In this document: positions 36,559-47,231 of the stretch, in pieces
How positions within the stretch are numbered: position 1 is the first letter of the stretch
Layout of the letters: each line of letters begins with the position of its first letter
DNA from: Thermococcus paralvinellae
GTDB taxonomy: Archaea > Methanobacteriota_B > Thermococci > Thermococcales > Thermococcaceae
Direction of reading: 5' to 3'
Assembly (NCBI RefSeq): GCF_000517445.1
Contig: NZ_CP006965.1
Location: forward strand, 806,001 to 870,000
Length of the DNA: 64,000 nucleotides
The notes under the pieces: generated by a model
Databases searched by the model: none
Told to the model about the DNA's origin: nothing
What the model saw: the letters and a program-made list of their open reading frames with translations, nothing else
Translations under genes and position numbers: made by a program

Positions 36559-37977
36559 ATGGACAAGAGCGGCTTTTTAGATAAAGCTAGGGAAGGTGCT
36601 GAACTAATAAAAATGCACATCGAGTTAGGACACACTATACGCATAATTTCTCATAGAGATGCCGATGGAATAACTGCAGGGGCTATTCTAGCAAAAGCCG
36701 TTGCACGGGAGGGTGGAAACTTTCATTTAAGCATCGTTAAGCAGCTCAGTGAAGATTTAATCAAGGAACTTGCAGATGAAAAGCAGAAAATTTATGTTTT
36801 CAGTGATTTAGGCAGCGGGTCGATAAAACTCATTGAGAAATACCTTAGTGATGCAAGCGTTGTTATAGCTGATCACCATCCACCAGAGGATGGGGAAATT
36901 AAGAACGACAATCACATCCTAGTTAACCCGACACAATTTGGAGCTGACAGCGTCAGAGATTTAAGCGGTTCTGGGGTTGCTTATTTTGTTGCAAAGGAAA
37001 TCAATGAGAAAAACAAGGATTTAAGCTATTTGGCCTTAGTTGGTGCCGTTGGAGATATGCAAGAGATAGATGGACAGTTCCACGGCATGAACTTGGATAT
37101 AATAGAAGATGCAAAAGAACTCGACTTGATTGAGATAAGGAAAGAGATTAGGCTCTATGGAAGAGAGACAAGAAAGCTTTACCAAATGCTTGCTTATGCC
37201 ACTAATCCAGAACTTCCAGAGATTACTGGAGATGAAAGAAAAGCTATTGAATTCCTCAGAGCTAAAGGATTTGACCCAGATATGTACTACTGGCAACTTA
37301 GAGAAGAAGAAAAGAAGAGGTTCAACGACTTAGTAGTCATTCATCTGATTAAACATGGGGTTGGAAAGGAAGTAATTGACAGAATAATCGGCGATGTGGT
37401 TCTAATAAAGCTCTACAAAGAAGGAGATCCAAGACATGAGGCAAGAGAATTTGCCACTCTGCTCAATGCGACTGGAAGACTAAATGCTGGAACTCTCGGA
37501 GTAGCTATATGCCTAGGAGACGAAGATGCATTTAGGGCTGCACTAAAGCTGGTTGATGAATACAAGAGAGAGCAGATTGAGGCTAGGAAATACCTAATAC
37601 AGAACTGGAACAGCACAGTTATTGAAAAGGAAAACGTCTATGTTTTCTATGCTGGTAAGAACATCAAGGATACCCTTGTTGGCATAGCAGCAAACATGGC
37701 AATAAGCTCCAGATTAGCAAATCCAGAGAAGCCAGTGATTGTTTTAGCAGACAGTGAAGAAGACGATAGCCTCATTAAAGGCTCAGCAAGAACTACTGAA
37801 AGAGCGTTAGCTAAGGGATACCACCTAGGAGAAGCATTGAGAAAAGTTGCAGAGATTATTGGCGGAGAAGGCGGAGGTCATGCGATAGCCGCTGGTATTA
37901 GATTTCCAAAGGACAAACTAGAGGAATTTGCAGAGCTTATCAACAAAGCGTTGGAGGAGCAGACAAATGGAAATTAA
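36559..37977 (+). CDS. GINS-associated RecJ-like single-strand nuclease (GAN)
   Basis: 472 aa DHH/DHHA1 phosphoesterase. Motifs: [15 protein letters not shown] (motif I), FSDLG, the DHH signature ADHHPPEDG, and DHHA1 [13 protein letters not shown] at the C-terminus. In Thermococcus kodakarensis the GAN nuclease has the same length, binds the GINS complex at the replication fork and degrades single-stranded DNA 5'-3'. Archaeal relative of RecJ and Cdc45. ATG with AAGGTGAT. Confidence 0.88.
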   Translation: MDKSGFLDKAREGAELIKMHIELGHTIRIISHRDADGITAGAILAKAVAREGGNFHLSIVKQLSEDLIKELADEKQKIYVFSDLGSGSIKLIEKYLSDASVVIADHHPPEDGEIKNDNHILVNPTQFGADSVRDLSGSGVAYFVAKEINEKNKDLSYLALVGAVGDMQEIDGQFHGMNLDIIEDAKELDLIEIRKEIRLYGRETRKLYQMLAYATNPELPEITGDERKAIEFLRAKGFDPDMYYWQLREEEKKRFNDLVVIHLIKHGVGKEVIDRIIGDVVLIKLYKEGDPRHEAREFATLLNATGRLNAGTLGVAICLGDEDAFRAALKLVDEYKREQIEARKYLIQNWNSTVIEKENVYVFYAGKNIKDTLVGIAANMAISSRLANPEKPVIVLADSEEDDSLIKGSARTTERALAKGYHLGEALRKVAEIIGGEGGGHAIAAGIRFPKDKLEEFAELINKALEEQTNGN

Positions 37978-38212
37978 AGCCAGAGCAGAGATAATCTGGC
38001 ACTATGAGGATGAAAAAACCGCTGAGGCAATAGCGAGAGCTGTTGATGTTGATAATTTAAACCTTCCAAAAAATTTAAAGGTTAAAACTTATTGGGAAGA
38101 TTGTAAGGTCATGACAAAAGTTAAATACTCCGGTGAGATTGAAAGCCTTATAGTGGCTTTGGATGATTTAGTGTTTTCAATCAAGATCGCCGAAGATAGT
38201 TTAAAACTGTGA
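37967..38212 (+). CDS. pcc1: KEOPS complex subunit Pcc1
   Basis: 81 aa, CTAG/Pcc1 family dimer-forming subunit of KEOPS, which makes the t6A modification at position 37 of ANN-decoding tRNAs. The start ATG (after GGAGGAG) overlaps the end of GAN by 11 bp. The sequence TEKT-like [17 protein letters not shown] and [22 protein letters not shown] fit the family. Between GAN and S3Ae, in a translation-linked operon. Confidence 0.8.
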   Translation: MEIKARAEIIWHYEDEKTAEAIARAVDVDNLNLPKNLKVKTYWEDCKVMTKVKYSGEIESLIVALDDLVFSIKIAEDSLKL

Positions 38213-38230
38213 AAGTTAGGAGGTGTTAAG

Positions 38231-38833
38231 ATGGCTAGAGCTAACCCAAGAAAAAAAGCTGCCGCTGCAAGGGATAAGTGGAAGCTTAAGCAATGGTATA
38301 TTGTTTATGCTCCTGAGTTTTTTGGAAGTCAAGAGATTGGTTTAACACCAGCAGACGATCCCGAGAAAGTTAAGGGAAGAGTTATAGAGACAACTCTCAA
38401 GGACTTAACTGGGGACTTCACAAAAGGTCATGTTAAGCTTTACTTCCAGATTTATGATGTCAAAGGCCAGAACGCTTACACAAAGTTCAAAGGGCACAAG
38501 CTTGCAAGGAGCTACATTAGGAGCTTAGTTAGAAGAAGAACAACAAGAATTGATGGTATCTTTAATGTTACCACAAAAGACGGCTACAAGCTTAGAGTTA
38601 TGGGAATGGTAATTGCAATAAGAAGAATCCAGACAAGCCAAGAAAGAGCAATTAGAGAAATTATGAGGAATATCATATATAAGAAGGCTGAAGAGTTACC
38701 ATTCACACAGTTCGTCCTTGAGGCAGTCACAGGCAAAATGGCTGCTGAGATTGCCAAGGAAGCAAAGAAGATATATCCACTCAAGAGAGCAGAAATCAGA
38801 AAGATTAAGGTTCTTGCTGAGCCAGAGATTTGA
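38231..38833 (+). CDS. rps3ae: Ribosomal protein S3Ae (eS1)
   Basis: 200 aa archaeal/eukaryotic-type small-subunit protein. Signatures: [24 protein letters not shown] at the start and [19 protein letters not shown] in the middle. ATG after GGAGGTG. Likely co-transcribed with pcc1. The T-rich bases after the stop (38834-38880) may terminate the transcript. Confidence 0.95.
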   Translation: MARANPRKKAAAARDKWKLKQWYIVYAPEFFGSQEIGLTPADDPEKVKGRVIETTLKDLTGDFTKGHVKLYFQIYDVKGQNAYTKFKGHKLARSYIRSLVRRRTTRIDGIFNVTTKDGYKLRVMGMVIAIRRIQTSQERAIREIMRNIIYKKAEELPFTQFVLEAVTGKMAAEIAKEAKKIYPLKRAEIRKIKVLAEPEI

Positions 38834-38916
38834 TTTCTCTTTGCTTCCATTTCTCCCCTAAAGCGCTTCTGCTAAAGCTTTTAAGCTTATTCTCCAATTT
38901 TCATCAGGTGGTAGTG

Positions 38917-39987
38917 ATGAAATTCCTGATAAAGACCCAGAGAGGAATGGAGGCTGTCGCTGGCAATTACATCAAAGAAACTTTGGAAGATGCTAAGGTT
39001 TGGATTTCACCTCAAGGTTATTCCGGATTGATTTTAGTTGAAACTGACGATGAAAATGCAAAAGAGAAGATTTTAGAAATCCCGGAAGTTGAAAGGGTTA
39101 TTGAGGTCTTACATGAGGTTCCTGCGAGAATTGAAGATATTTTGAGTGTTGCTGAAAATCTTGCTAAGTTTATTAATGATGGAGAAACTTTTGCTGTCAA
39201 GACCAAGAGGAGAGGAAAGCACAACTTCACAAGTGTTGATGTAAATGTTCAGCTTGGAGCTAAAATAAAAGAGCTTACAAATGCTGAAGTTGATTTGAGC
39301 TTTCCAGATAAAGCAATTTTAGTCGAGATAATCGGTGATAAGGCATATATCTCCATTGTTGAAAAAGAGGAGTGGAAGAAGTACACTCCAGAGAAGACAG
39401 ATGCTAGGAAGCTTTTCAAAAAAATCAGCATAGTCCAGATGCCGTACTGGGGAGATTATAAAGCATGCAGAAACTTTGGTGAGAAAATTGGCAGAGCTGC
39501 TCAGGCATTTGAAGTTAAAGAGCTAATAATAGCACCGAAAGAAAAAATTGACGGTTATGAGCTTATGGAATTCTTGAGGGGAGTAAAGATTGGGCAAGAG
39601 TCAAGGTATCAGATTCAAAGAGAAGCTTACCCCTGGAAAATTGAGAAAGTTCCTGTGTATGTTTGGGATTTATATCAAGTGATAAGAGACAAAAGGAGAA
39701 ACAAGCGTTTGCTTATAATTACAGATCCCAAAGGGCATACTTTAGCTGAGGTTAAAGATAACTTGGCGAAAGACATGTATTACGCAAAGGAAGTTGTTGT
39801 GTTCATTGGTTCGCGAGAAGGCATTCCAAGGGGGCTGTTTAGATTTGCGGATTACGTTGTTGACTTAGCCCCCTATATGACATTTGCAACAGAACATGGA
39901 ATTCCCGGTGCATTAATAGCACTGTGGACAATTTATGAAGAAGAGCTTAGGAAAAGGACACAAAAGGATATTACCCAAGAAACATAG
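38917..39987 (+). CDS. SPOUT-family RNA methyltransferase-like protein with THUMP domain
   Basis: 356 aa from the ATG at 38917 (after AGGTGGT; an in-frame ATG at 38830 overlaps the S3Ae stop and precedes the promoter). It has an N-terminal THUMP-like RNA-binding region (about 40-165, THUMP-like VDVNVQLGAKIKELTNAEVDL) and a C-terminal SPOUT knot region (about 190-345, with VVVFIGSREGIPRGLFRFADY and FATEHGIPGALIALWTIYEE). It would methylate an RNA, target unknown. Own promoter: GCTTTTAAGC near 38876. Confidence 0.75.
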   Translation: MKFLIKTQRGMEAVAGNYIKETLEDAKVWISPQGYSGLILVETDDENAKEKILEIPEVERVIEVLHEVPARIEDILSVAENLAKFINDGETFAVKTKRRGKHNFTSVDVNVQLGAKIKELTNAEVDLSFPDKAILVEIIGDKAYISIVEKEEWKKYTPEKTDARKLFKKISIVQMPYWGDYKACRNFGEKIGRAAQAFEVKELIIAPKEKIDGYELMEFLRGVKIGQESRYQIQREAYPWKIEKVPVYVWDLYQVIRDKRRNKRLLIITDPKGHTLAEVKDNLAKDMYYAKEVVVFIGSREGIPRGLFRFADYVVDLAPYMTFATEHGIPGALIALWTIYEEELRKRTQKDITQET

Positions 39988-40053
39988 GGCTTTTTAAAGT
40001 TTTCCGAGAAGACTTATTAATCTCAATCCCTATTTTTCTCTTGGGTGGTGGTT

Positions 40054-40728
40054 GTGAAGTATAGCGAGCTAGATTCAAGGCTTAGAAAAGTTTATTCCAG
40101 AATCAGAATGTTGGATGATTATCACTGGGATTTGGGTGAGGACAAGATACTTGGGAGACACAAAAAGAGCAACCTAAAAATCAGGATTCGAGTTGCAAAC
40201 AGCAGAGAAGAAGCTGAGAAACTCAGTGAAGTGAAGGAAGGAGAAGGCCTCGACATAGTGGTTGTCCCAGACAAAAGCACATTTTACATTCACAACGGGA
40301 CATTTATCATGACATCAAAATTCCTCAAAGGAACACTGGTAGACATAAACGACCACATAGTCTGGAAAGGGTTCAAGGTTGTTGAGCAGGATGGAAAGCT
40401 CATTCAAGAGGATTTCTACGAATACTTAGGGGGCAGATTTATTGAGCACTTGAAGAACAGTATGACAATCGGGCAGGACTTTGTGTTTTGGCAGTTCTAC
40501 AAATGTGAGGTGTGTGGCAAATACGTTGATATCGACAGCGTGAGGAGCCACTTAAGGAGTCACGGAATTAAGATTGAGGACAAAGACGAGATGATGTACG
40601 AAGTTTTTGAAATTAACTTAATTGAAGGCAAAGTTTATGACAAATATGGAAAGGAAGTTAAAGAGGAAAAGCTTAGCGAAGAAGCTAAGGACTTCATTAA
40701 AGAAACCTTTGAGAGCTTTAAATCTTAA
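40054..40728 (+). CDS. TBP-interacting protein (TIP26)
   Basis: 224 aa from the GTG at 40054 (after GGTGGT), the same length as T. kodakarensis TIP26, which binds TATA-binding protein and inhibits its DNA interaction. The family block LDDYHWDLGEDKILGRHKKSN is near the N-terminus. A C2H2-like CEVCGKYVDIDSVRSHLRSHG (residues about 150-170) looks like a zinc finger. The C-terminal 40 residues are helical and charged. Identification is from recall of the family. Confidence 0.75.
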   Translation: MKYSELDSRLRKVYSRIRMLDDYHWDLGEDKILGRHKKSNLKIRIRVANSREEAEKLSEVKEGEGLDIVVVPDKSTFYIHNGTFIMTSKFLKGTLVDINDHIVWKGFKVVEQDGKLIQEDFYEYLGGRFIEHLKNSMTIGQDFVFWQFYKCEVCGKYVDIDSVRSHLRSHGIKIEDKDEMMYEVFEINLIEGKVYDKYGKEVKEEKLSEEAKDFIKETFESFKS

Positions 40729-40820
40729 AAGCAGCTTTTAAATCTTGTCCTTAAATCTTTTATTTGTTACTTGCTGAACAAACAGAGGAAGAAAGAAAAC
40801 CAATAAGTTGTGAGTAAAAA

Positions 40821-42701
40821 TCAACCTCTAAACTTGGGTCTCTGGGAAAGCAGTAACGGTAGAGGCCTTGGCTTGTATGGGAAGCCTTCTGTCTTCTGTC
40901 TTATCTCCTTTATTAGATCCTCAAGCTGCATCTCATACTGCTTGCCATCTTCTCTCTTTCTGACAGTAATAATGCCCTGTCTCTTCTCATTTTCACCAAC
41001 TACAATAATGTATGGGATCCACTCTTTCTCTGCCTTTCTAATCTTCTTTGTAAGTCTGTCACTTGTGTCATCAACATCTACCCTAATTTTTGCACCCTCC
41101 AGCTTTCCTGCAATGTAGAGGGCGTAGTCGAGATAATCTTCGCTAACTGGGATAACCCTAACTTGTACTGGGCTGAGCCAGAGAGGATACATTGGCTTCT
41201 TTCCTTGATTTCTGAGTTTCGCCTGTTTCTCAAGTATTGCGTACATCACTCTTTCAATTGCACCGCTTGGTGAGCAGTGGAGTATAAGTGGGTACTTCTC
41301 CTTTCCATCTTCATCATAGTACGTAATTCCAAATCTCTCCGCGTTCTCAACATCAATCTGCACTGTGCTCAAAGCGGCAGCTTTGTCTAAGTTGTCAACG
41401 AAGTTGAACTCGAACTTGAGGATGAAGTAGAAGAACCTCTGCTTCCACATCTCAATTAGGACTGGTTTTCCAATAATCCTCGCTAATTCAATTATGAAGT
41501 CCTTGTTCTCGTTCCAGAAGTCCTCTGTAAATCTTATTGCAACCTCATAGTCCTCTGGTGTTAATCCAACGCCCTTAAGAACTTCCATGCTTAACTTATA
41601 CTGCTTCTTAAACTCTTCCATTGCCTGCTTTAAGTCCTTAGCGACTGTGTGCATATCCGGCATTGTGAATGCTCTAAGTCTTCTGAGACCGCTTAACTCA
41701 CCACGCTTCTCTCTTCTGAATGAATACCTTGTGAGCTCGTACATTCTCAATGGCAAGTGCTTGTAGCTTATTGTTGCATCTTTCTTTATGAGGAACTGAC
41801 CAAAGCAAGCAGCAAATCTGAGGAAGTACTTCTTATCACCGCTCTTGACAATGTACTGCCTCGCTGGGAATCTGTTTAGATACTTTTCAAGAGCTGGGTG
41901 TTCAAAGTCATACATTATTGGCGTCTCAACTTCCATAGCACCGTATTCTATAACTTTCTCTGTAACATATTGCTCAAGCAATGACTTGATGAGTCTTCCC
42001 TTTGGATAGTATCTTAAGTTTCCTGGGTCGCTTCCTGGCTCATAGTCAACTAGCTCTTGCTCAAGCATTATCTTAACGTGAGGTGGCTCCTTTTCTGCTA
42101 TTCTGCTTTTGCTTATCTCATAGTTTGCAAACTTCTTAAGATTCTCATACCCTGTGAAGTCAAACTTATCAACCTCAATCAGCTCTCCTTCTGGTGTGAG
42201 AATATACCAGTAGCTGACAAGCTCCTCTTCTTCTTTCTTCAAAGCTTCTGGAACTTCCTCCTCTTTCCTAGCCTCTCCTGGGACTACTGTCCTTGAAAGC
42301 TCTGCCAATGGGTGACCTTTACAACTCAGCTTAAACGCTTTGTAATATCCAAATGGTGCCCTCTTAACGTTGAAGCCCTCTTCCTTGAGCTTCTCTTCAA
42401 TCGTCTTGAGAATCTCGAGAGCAACATCTGGTGAAGCTAATTCACTGCTTAGGTGCGCGAATGGATAAACAAATATGTTTTGGGCTTTGACTTGAGAAGC
42501 AACATCTTTAATTTCAGCAACAGCTTTTTCGACAACTTCCTCTGGATTTTGCTCGTCAACCTTCTCAACGCTTACAAAAACAGCAAGAACTTCTTCAAGC
42601 CTCCCTCTTTTTTGCTCTTCACTTATCTCTTCGGGCTTTTTCAAAGCTTTGTCTTTAACTTCATACTCAAGATAATCGCTGTGGATTAGAAGCATTCTCA
42701 T
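40821..42701 (-). CDS. thrS: Threonyl-tRNA synthetase (archaeal type)
   Basis: 626 aa class II synthetase. N-terminal archaeal editing domain related to D-aminoacyl-tRNA deacylase (from [15 protein letters not shown] to about residue 145). Catalytic core with motif 2 [20 protein letters not shown], the zinc-ligand cysteine in RFAACFGQF and motif 3 near [18 protein letters not shown]-terminal anticodon-binding domain ([14 protein letters not shown]). ATG 42701 follows GGTGGT; a GTG upstream at 42713 overlaps it. Confidence 0.95.
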   Translation of the reverse strand: MRMLLIHSDYLEYEVKDKALKKPEEISEEQKRGRLEEVLAVFVSVEKVDEQNPEEVVEKAVAEIKDVASQVKAQNIFVYPFAHLSSELASPDVALEILKTIEEKLKEEGFNVKRAPFGYYKAFKLSCKGHPLAELSRTVVPGEARKEEEVPEALKKEEEELVSYWYILTPEGELIEVDKFDFTGYENLKKFANYEISKSRIAEKEPPHVKIMLEQELVDYEPGSDPGNLRYYPKGRLIKSLLEQYVTEKVIEYGAMEVETPIMYDFEHPALEKYLNRFPARQYIVKSGDKKYFLRFAACFGQFLIKKDATISYKHLPLRMYELTRYSFRREKRGELSGLRRLRAFTMPDMHTVAKDLKQAMEEFKKQYKLSMEVLKGVGLTPEDYEVAIRFTEDFWNENKDFIIELARIIGKPVLIEMWKQRFFYFILKFEFNFVDNLDKAAALSTVQIDVENAERFGITYYDEDGKEKYPLILHCSPSGAIERVMYAILEKQAKLRNQGKKPMYPLWLSPVQVRVIPVSEDYLDYALYIAGKLEGAKIRVDVDDTSDRLTKKIRKAEKEWIPYIIVVGENEKRQGIITVRKREDGKQYEMQLEDLIKEIRQKTEGFPYKPRPLPLLLSQRPKFRG

Positions 42702-42825
42702 CTTTACCACCATCCAAGCCTTTTGATAAACTTACTAAAAATAATTCCCGGGTTTCCTTATAAAGTATATGCTGTGCCCATAAGCTTAAAAGATTAGATT
42801 ATCAAAATTCACTGGGGTGTGAGAA

Positions 42826-43425
42826 ATGGATGTAGATAAGAGAAAAGAATCTGCGAAAAATGGAGATTTTGTCATTCCAGGTGATTATCTTGGGGTTATC
42901 GAAGAGTTTCTCCCAGGGGAAGGGGTTATTGAAGAAAATGGCGAACTTTATGCAACAAGAGCTGGAAAAGTTAAGATAAACCAAGAAAAGATGGAAATAA
43001 GCGTAGTTCCAGTTACAGATACTCCCCCAATTCCAAAAGTCGGGCAAGTTGTAATTGCAAAAGTGATTGAAGTGAAGCCTCAAGCTGTGATTGTCCAGCT
43101 TCTCAGGATTGAAGGAAGGGAGGATTACAGGGAGATAGCAACTTCAAAGCTTGCTGGAATTCATATATCCCAAGTTAAGGATGGTTTTGTTGAAGACATG
43201 AGCAGGGAATTTAAAATTGGAGACATAGTAAGAGCAAGGGTTTTAACTGACGAAAAAAGCCCAATTCAGCTCACAACCAGAGCTTCAGATTTGGGAGTTG
43301 TCTTTGCATTATGCTCAAACTGTAAAACCCCATTAGTAAGGAGAGGCAATCAGCTTGTATGTCCTAGGTGTGGAAACGTTGAGACTAGGAAGCTCTCAAC
43401 GTTTTACCGGAAGATTAAAATCTAG
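42826..43425 (+). CDS. csl4: Exosome RNA-binding subunit Csl4
   Basis: 199 aa. N-terminal Csl4 domain (FVIPGDYLGVIEEFLPGEGV), S1 RNA-binding domain (about 70-150), C-terminal zinc ribbon CSNCKTPLVRRGNQLVCPRCG. Cap subunit of the archaeal RNA exosome, which degrades and tails RNA. ATG with GGTGTGAG. First of a set with DUF2067 and rpoL. Confidence 0.92.
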   Translation: MDVDKRKESAKNGDFVIPGDYLGVIEEFLPGEGVIEENGELYATRAGKVKINQEKMEISVVPVTDTPPIPKVGQVVIAKVIEVKPQAVIVQLLRIEGREDYREIATSKLAGIHISQVKDGFVEDMSREFKIGDIVRARVLTDEKSPIQLTTRASDLGVVFALCSNCKTPLVRRGNQLVCPRCGNVETRKLSTFYRKIKI

Positions 43426-43440
43426 TGTACGGTGTGAAAT

Positions 43441-44070
43441 ATGAAAGCCAAAAAAGTAATCGTTATCCACGTAAAAGATGATGTGGAAAAAGAGGAGTTT
43501 ATGAAGGAACTGCAGAAGCTTAATCTGCCCGCTTTTATTTATGTCCACGGAAAGCTGGACTCCCTAAAGATCAACATTCAAGGTACCAAAGATGAAATTA
43601 AAGATGCTATTTATAAGATTAAGGACATTCACAGAAGAGTCCGTTCCCGTTTGTATGCAAACAAGCGTGGATTGTATAGGTACACACTCGATGATATATT
43701 CAGAGAAGCGGGTGTCAGCATTTCAGCCCCAATTCTGCTGAAAACACTTGAGTTGCTTGGAGAGACCGTTGAACTTAAAGACAATGAACTTGAGACATCA
43801 ATGTCTTGGAACGAAATAATTGCCCTAACAAGGAAGCTTGGAGAGTATCTTGGAGATATTTCACTCCAGACTACAAGGCAGATAAGAGAAGTTGCATTGC
43901 CTTTGGCTATTGTCTTTAACATTGATCCAGAAGAGATTCTGGACTTAATGATTGAGCTTGGAGTAGCAGAGTACAAAGAGGATAAGTTTAAATACGAACT
44001 CGTGAAGAACAAAGAGCAGGCTATGGAAATAATGCTAAAGTATTTGGTGGGTGAGGGGAATGAAGATTGA
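43441..44070 (+). CDS. DUF2067 family protein
   Basis: 209 aa archaeal protein of unknown function. Charged, no membrane segments. The 15-bp gap after csl4 and the 11-bp overlap with rpoL place it in a csl4-DUF2067-rpoL operon, so a role in RNA metabolism is likely. Recognisable middle: [21 protein letters not shown]. Confidence 0.7.
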   Translation: MKAKKVIVIHVKDDVEKEEFMKELQKLNLPAFIYVHGKLDSLKINIQGTKDEIKDAIYKIKDIHRRVRSRLYANKRGLYRYTLDDIFREAGVSISAPILLKTLELLGETVELKDNELETSMSWNEIIALTRKLGEYLGDISLQTTRQIREVALPLAIVFNIDPEEILDLMIELGVAEYKEDKFKYELVKNKEQAMEIMLKYLVGEGNED

Positions 44071-44347
44071 GGTTATTAAGCGCGAAGGGAATGTAATGGA
44101 GTTTTACCTTGTTGGAGAAGACCACACATTTGCCAATCTTCTCAATGAAGTTCTTCATGAAAACAAGCACGTTACATTTGCCGGCTACACGATTGAGCAT
44201 CCAATCTTAACTGCCAGAAAGCCGAAGTTTAAAATTGTTACAGATGGCAAAATAACTCCAGAAAAGGCTTTGGAAGAGGCAGCACAAAAAATCTTCGATA
44301 GAGCTAAAGAGGCCCTTGAAGTTTGGGAAAAGGCTATTAAGAAGTGA
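44060..44347 (+). CDS. rpoL: DNA-directed RNA polymerase subunit L
   Basis: 95 aa, partner of subunit D (Rpb11/AC19 type) in RNA polymerase assembly. Family motif [28 protein letters not shown]. The ATG at 44060 follows GGTGAGGGG; an in-frame ATG at 44051 precedes it. It overlaps DUF2067 by 11 bp. Confidence 0.95.
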   Translation: MKIEVIKREGNVMEFYLVGEDHTFANLLNEVLHENKHVTFAGYTIEHPILTARKPKFKIVTDGKITPEKALEEAAQKIFDRAKEALEVWEKAIKK

Positions 44348-44393
44348 TTTTGATTTTTCAATTTGATCTTATTTTTCGACTAAATCTTTCAAA

Positions 44394-44417
44394 TTTTGGT
44401 CTGAAATTAGACCAAAA
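44394..44417. promoter_or_regulatory. Perfect 9-bp inverted repeat after rpoL
   Basis: TTTTGGTCT (44394-44402), six-base loop, AGACCAAAA (44409-44417). It lies 47 bases after the rpoL stop and about 33 bases before the next start codon, next to a TATA-like AGTTTTAAGC. It could be an operator of the RNase III-like gene or part of the rpoL transcript end. Confidence 0.4.
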
Positions 44418-44449
44418 AGCTTAAGTTTTAAGCAGTTTTCAGATCGAAT

Positions 44450-44836
44450 ATGAGGTATTCAAAAGACTTCACAGATAAAAACCTCTCAAAGTTCGGGGAT
44501 TCTTTGGTCAATTTTATATTCTCCCTAGCCCTAAGCGAGTATTTAGGATATCCAGCGGCTGACAGAGTCCCGAATTCCTCTTTAGCCTTAGCTCTTGATA
44601 GAGCCAACCTCTCCCATTTGATTCCCCCAAGAACGGACAAGCATAGGAAAGGGGATATAGCCGAGGCAATAATAGCCTATGCATGGCTAGAGAGAAAGAT
44701 AACAATCCAAGAGGCGGCTGAAATAATTAAGAAAAATCTTACTCCTGATGTAGTTCACTTTGTAAGAAGGAAGGAGATAATTGGACTGGCCTTCGGAGAA
44801 CTCTTAAAAGTGATAAAGGAGAGAATTGGGCTCTAA
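44450..44836 (+). CDS. Ribonuclease III family protein
   Basis: 128 aa, RNase III-domain-like. FGDSLVNFIFSLALSEYLG and KHRKGDIAEAIIAYAWLE resemble the two acidic helices of the RNase III fold; no double-stranded RNA-binding domain follows. The protein is known in Thermococcales only by this annotation. It has ATG 44450 with no strong ribosome binding site, suggesting a short or absent leader. It overlaps the convergent isomerase gene by 4 bp. Confidence 0.65.
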   Translation: MRYSKDFTDKNLSKFGDSLVNFIFSLALSEYLGYPAADRVPNSSLALALDRANLSHLIPPRTDKHRKGDIAEAIIAYAWLERKITIQEAAEIIKKNLTPDVVHFVRRKEIIGLAFGELLKVIKERIGL

Positions 44837-45639
44837 ATGCTTGTCAGAATTTCAATCAATGTCTGCTTGTCTGGCAGCTTTGCAAATTTGTCTGGGTCTT
44901 TGACTTTAAGCAACAGTGGGACTTCTCCGAATAGCTTAAGGACTTTTCCAAATGGTATCTTGCCTTCACCGGGTAGGAGATGCAAATCACCTACTCCGTA
45001 AGCAAGTGCATCTTCTGGTTCAACTTGAGGTGTGAGCTTTCCAAAGTTGTCATGAATCATTAGAATTATTGTTTTTTCAGTTCCTAACTTAACATCTTCA
45101 AGAAGTTTGTTCTCGTCTCCCTGAGCACTTAAAAAGGCATGAGCAACATCTAAAGCAAAACCAACATTTTCTCTATTTACATTGTCCACAACATAAAGTG
45201 TGTCTTTAACACTAAAGGTGTTCTCCAAGGCTATTTGAATTCCAAACTTACCTGCCACATCTGCCAGCTGCTGAATTGCTTCGATCTCCAAGTCGAGTCT
45301 TCCTGTTTTTCCGCTCTGCATGACGATGATTTTTGCACCCAGCTTTATCGCAACATCAACCACAGCTTTTGCAACTTTGAAATGTCTGGAATAATAGATG
45401 TGATCTCTGAGGTTAACTGAGAGGGGCATTCTGACTATATAATTTATTCCCACCCCTTTTAATGCTGTTTCAACAGAGCGAAGTTTCTTCTCAACTACTT
45501 CACCATTTTTTATCAGCCCAAGAGCGTGAGGAAATATCTGAACGAAGTCGTACTTCTTGATTTTCACATCAGCTAAGACTGATGGCAAACTCTTATCTTT
45601 ATTCACAAAGTGAGGATATATACTAACTCCAATCTCCAT
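44833..45639 (-). CDS. Sugar phosphate isomerase/epimerase-like TIM-barrel protein
   Basis: 268 aa, AP-endonuclease-2/xylose-isomerase-like family. Metal-ligand-type residues are visible in IALENTFS, FALDVAHAF and MIHDNFGK. No specific substrate can be named. ATG with AGGTGT. It stands alone and is convergent with the RNase III-like gene. Confidence 0.7.
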   Translation of the reverse strand: MEIGVSIYPHFVNKDKSLPSVLADVKIKKYDFVQIFPHALGLIKNGEVVEKKLRSVETALKGVGINYIVRMPLSVNLRDHIYYSRHFKVAKAVVDVAIKLGAKIIVMQSGKTGRLDLEIEAIQQLADVAGKFGIQIALENTFSVKDTLYVVDNVNRENVGFALDVAHAFLSAQGDENKLLEDVKLGTEKTIILMIHDNFGKLTPQVEPEDALAYGVGDLHLLPGEGKIPFGKVLKLFGEVPLLLKVKDPDKFAKLPDKQTLIEILTSI

Positions 45640-45735
45640 CTTTTACACCTGCCTTTGTTTTTCTTTGAATTGTATAAAAATCTTTAGCACCACATTTAAA
45701 AGTTTCCAGCATAATTTCTAAGTTAGGTGATATAG

Positions 45736-46752
45736 GTGGAGAAAGGGGAAGTCTGGAAGTACCTCACGTTCATCTTGACTCTTCTACTAGCTTTAGCAAT
45801 TGTGAGCAACGTACTGCTTTACACACAGAACAGCGAACTTCAGAAGGCTTTAATGAAAAATAGAACAACTGAAGTTAAAGTTGAAATGCCCAACATAACA
45901 GTTCAGGCTCCTACAGGGAACATAACAGCATTGCAAGCTAAAATAGAAGAGCTTCAAATGCAGATTGAATATCTTAAGGAGCAACTAAGGGAAAAGCAGC
46001 CAGCGGAAGCGAACACAACAATAGTTATACTCCCCATAATGGGTCCAATTGACGAAGCAATGGCACTTGATATAGTGTCCAAGATCCGAGAAATCAAAGA
46101 AAATGAAAGCATAGGTGGAGTTTTGCTCTGGATTGAGAGCCCTGGAGGCTATGTAGGTCCAGTTAGAGTAATTTACAAAGAGCTGAAAAAGCTCAGTTAT
46201 GAAAAGCCGATAGTTGCATATACTGGCGGCTACGCTGATTCAGGAGGCTACTTTATAGCATGTGCAGCTGATAAAATCATTGCCGATCCATTGGCAGAGG
46301 TCGGCAGCATAGGAGTTCTCTATGTTCATTATGACCTTGAGCAGTACTATGCCCAAAACGGCATAAAAGTCAATGTCTTCAAGACTGGTAAGTACAAAGA
46401 CATGGGTGCTGAATGGAGAGATTTAACTCCCGAAGAAAGGGAAATGATAAAGAACATTATTGACACTTACTTCCAAGATTTCCTCCAAGCAGTCAGCGAA
46501 GGAAGACACCTTAATATGAACACAACAAAAGAATACGCAACTGGCCAAACTTGGTTTGCTACAGAGGTCAAAGGAACTCTAGTTGACGATACTGGAGATT
46601 TAGATTATGCAATTAAGGTTCTTGAGGAACTTATGGGTGTTAAAAGCGCTAGAGTAATCATGTACGATGCTCAAAAAACAGATTTTGGAATTTATGAGAG
46701 CTCATCCCTCTATATGCCCGCCAATTACGTTTACTCTTACATAAGGGGGTGA
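45736..46752 (+). CDS. sppA: Signal peptide peptidase SppA (S49 family)
   Basis: 338 aa. One N-terminal membrane segment (about 12-30), a coiled-coil-like stretch (about 65-85, ITALQAKIEELQMQIEYLKE), then an S49 protease domain. Catalytic serine in YADSGGYFIACAAD and lysine in KTGKYKDMGAEWRD, the Ser-Lys dyad. It would cut signal peptides or other membrane fragments outside the membrane. It starts at GTG after AGGTGAT. First of three adjacent genes. Confidence 0.88.
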   Translation: MEKGEVWKYLTFILTLLLALAIVSNVLLYTQNSELQKALMKNRTTEVKVEMPNITVQAPTGNITALQAKIEELQMQIEYLKEQLREKQPAEANTTIVILPIMGPIDEAMALDIVSKIREIKENESIGGVLLWIESPGGYVGPVRVIYKELKKLSYEKPIVAYTGGYADSGGYFIACAADKIIADPLAEVGSIGVLYVHYDLEQYYAQNGIKVNVFKTGKYKDMGAEWRDLTPEEREMIKNIIDTYFQDFLQAVSEGRHLNMNTTKEYATGQTWFATEVKGTLVDDTGDLDYAIKVLEELMGVKSARVIMYDAQKTDFGIYESSSLYMPANYVYSYIRG

Positions 46753-46756
46753 GCTC

Positions 46757-47230
46757 ATGCAGTGTGAGGAAAAGCTTGAAGTATTTGAAAACGGTTTTGA
46801 GGACGGAAAGTTCAACTTGAGAATAGAGTTTTATGGAGCTGATGCTAGAAAAGTGCTACTTGCAATTCTTTATGAGCTTTATCTTCCAGACTATGGACTA
46901 GAATATGTCTATCCTTTCGAGTGTGCAAAAGAGTTTTGGGACATTTACATGGATGCCAGCGAAGTTCAACCAGAGGAACTTAAGCTCGGTAAACCCAAAT
47001 TTGTGAGTAGAGCAGTTATTGACAAGCTTGAGGCAATTTTAGAGAACATCGAAGCTCCAAGAGAAGTAAAAGAAAGCATAGACTTAGAAAAATCAGAAAT
47101 TTATAAGCTTAAGGATGGACTTTTAGCTTTAGGAAAGAACTTTCTGCTTGACGGCATTAAAAACCGCTTGTTTATCTTTAACAAGCCCTCTGCAAGGGAG
47201 TTAATTTTGAAATACATTGGGAGATGGTAA
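46757..47230 (+). CDS. Protein of unknown function between sppA and AI-2E family gene
   Basis: 157 aa, soluble, acidic, not recognised. Starts four bases after the sppA stop with GGGGTGAG as ribosome binding site, so it is in the sppA operon. It has one tryptophan-rich end (YIGRW) and a mix of helix and strand. Function unknown. Confidence 0.6.
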   Translation: MQCEEKLEVFENGFEDGKFNLRIEFYGADARKVLLAILYELYLPDYGLEYVYPFECAKEFWDIYMDASEVQPEELKLGKPKFVSRAVIDKLEAILENIEAPREVKESIDLEKSEIYKLKDGLLALGKNFLLDGIKNRLFIFNKPSARELILKYIGRW

Positions 47231-47231
47231 T

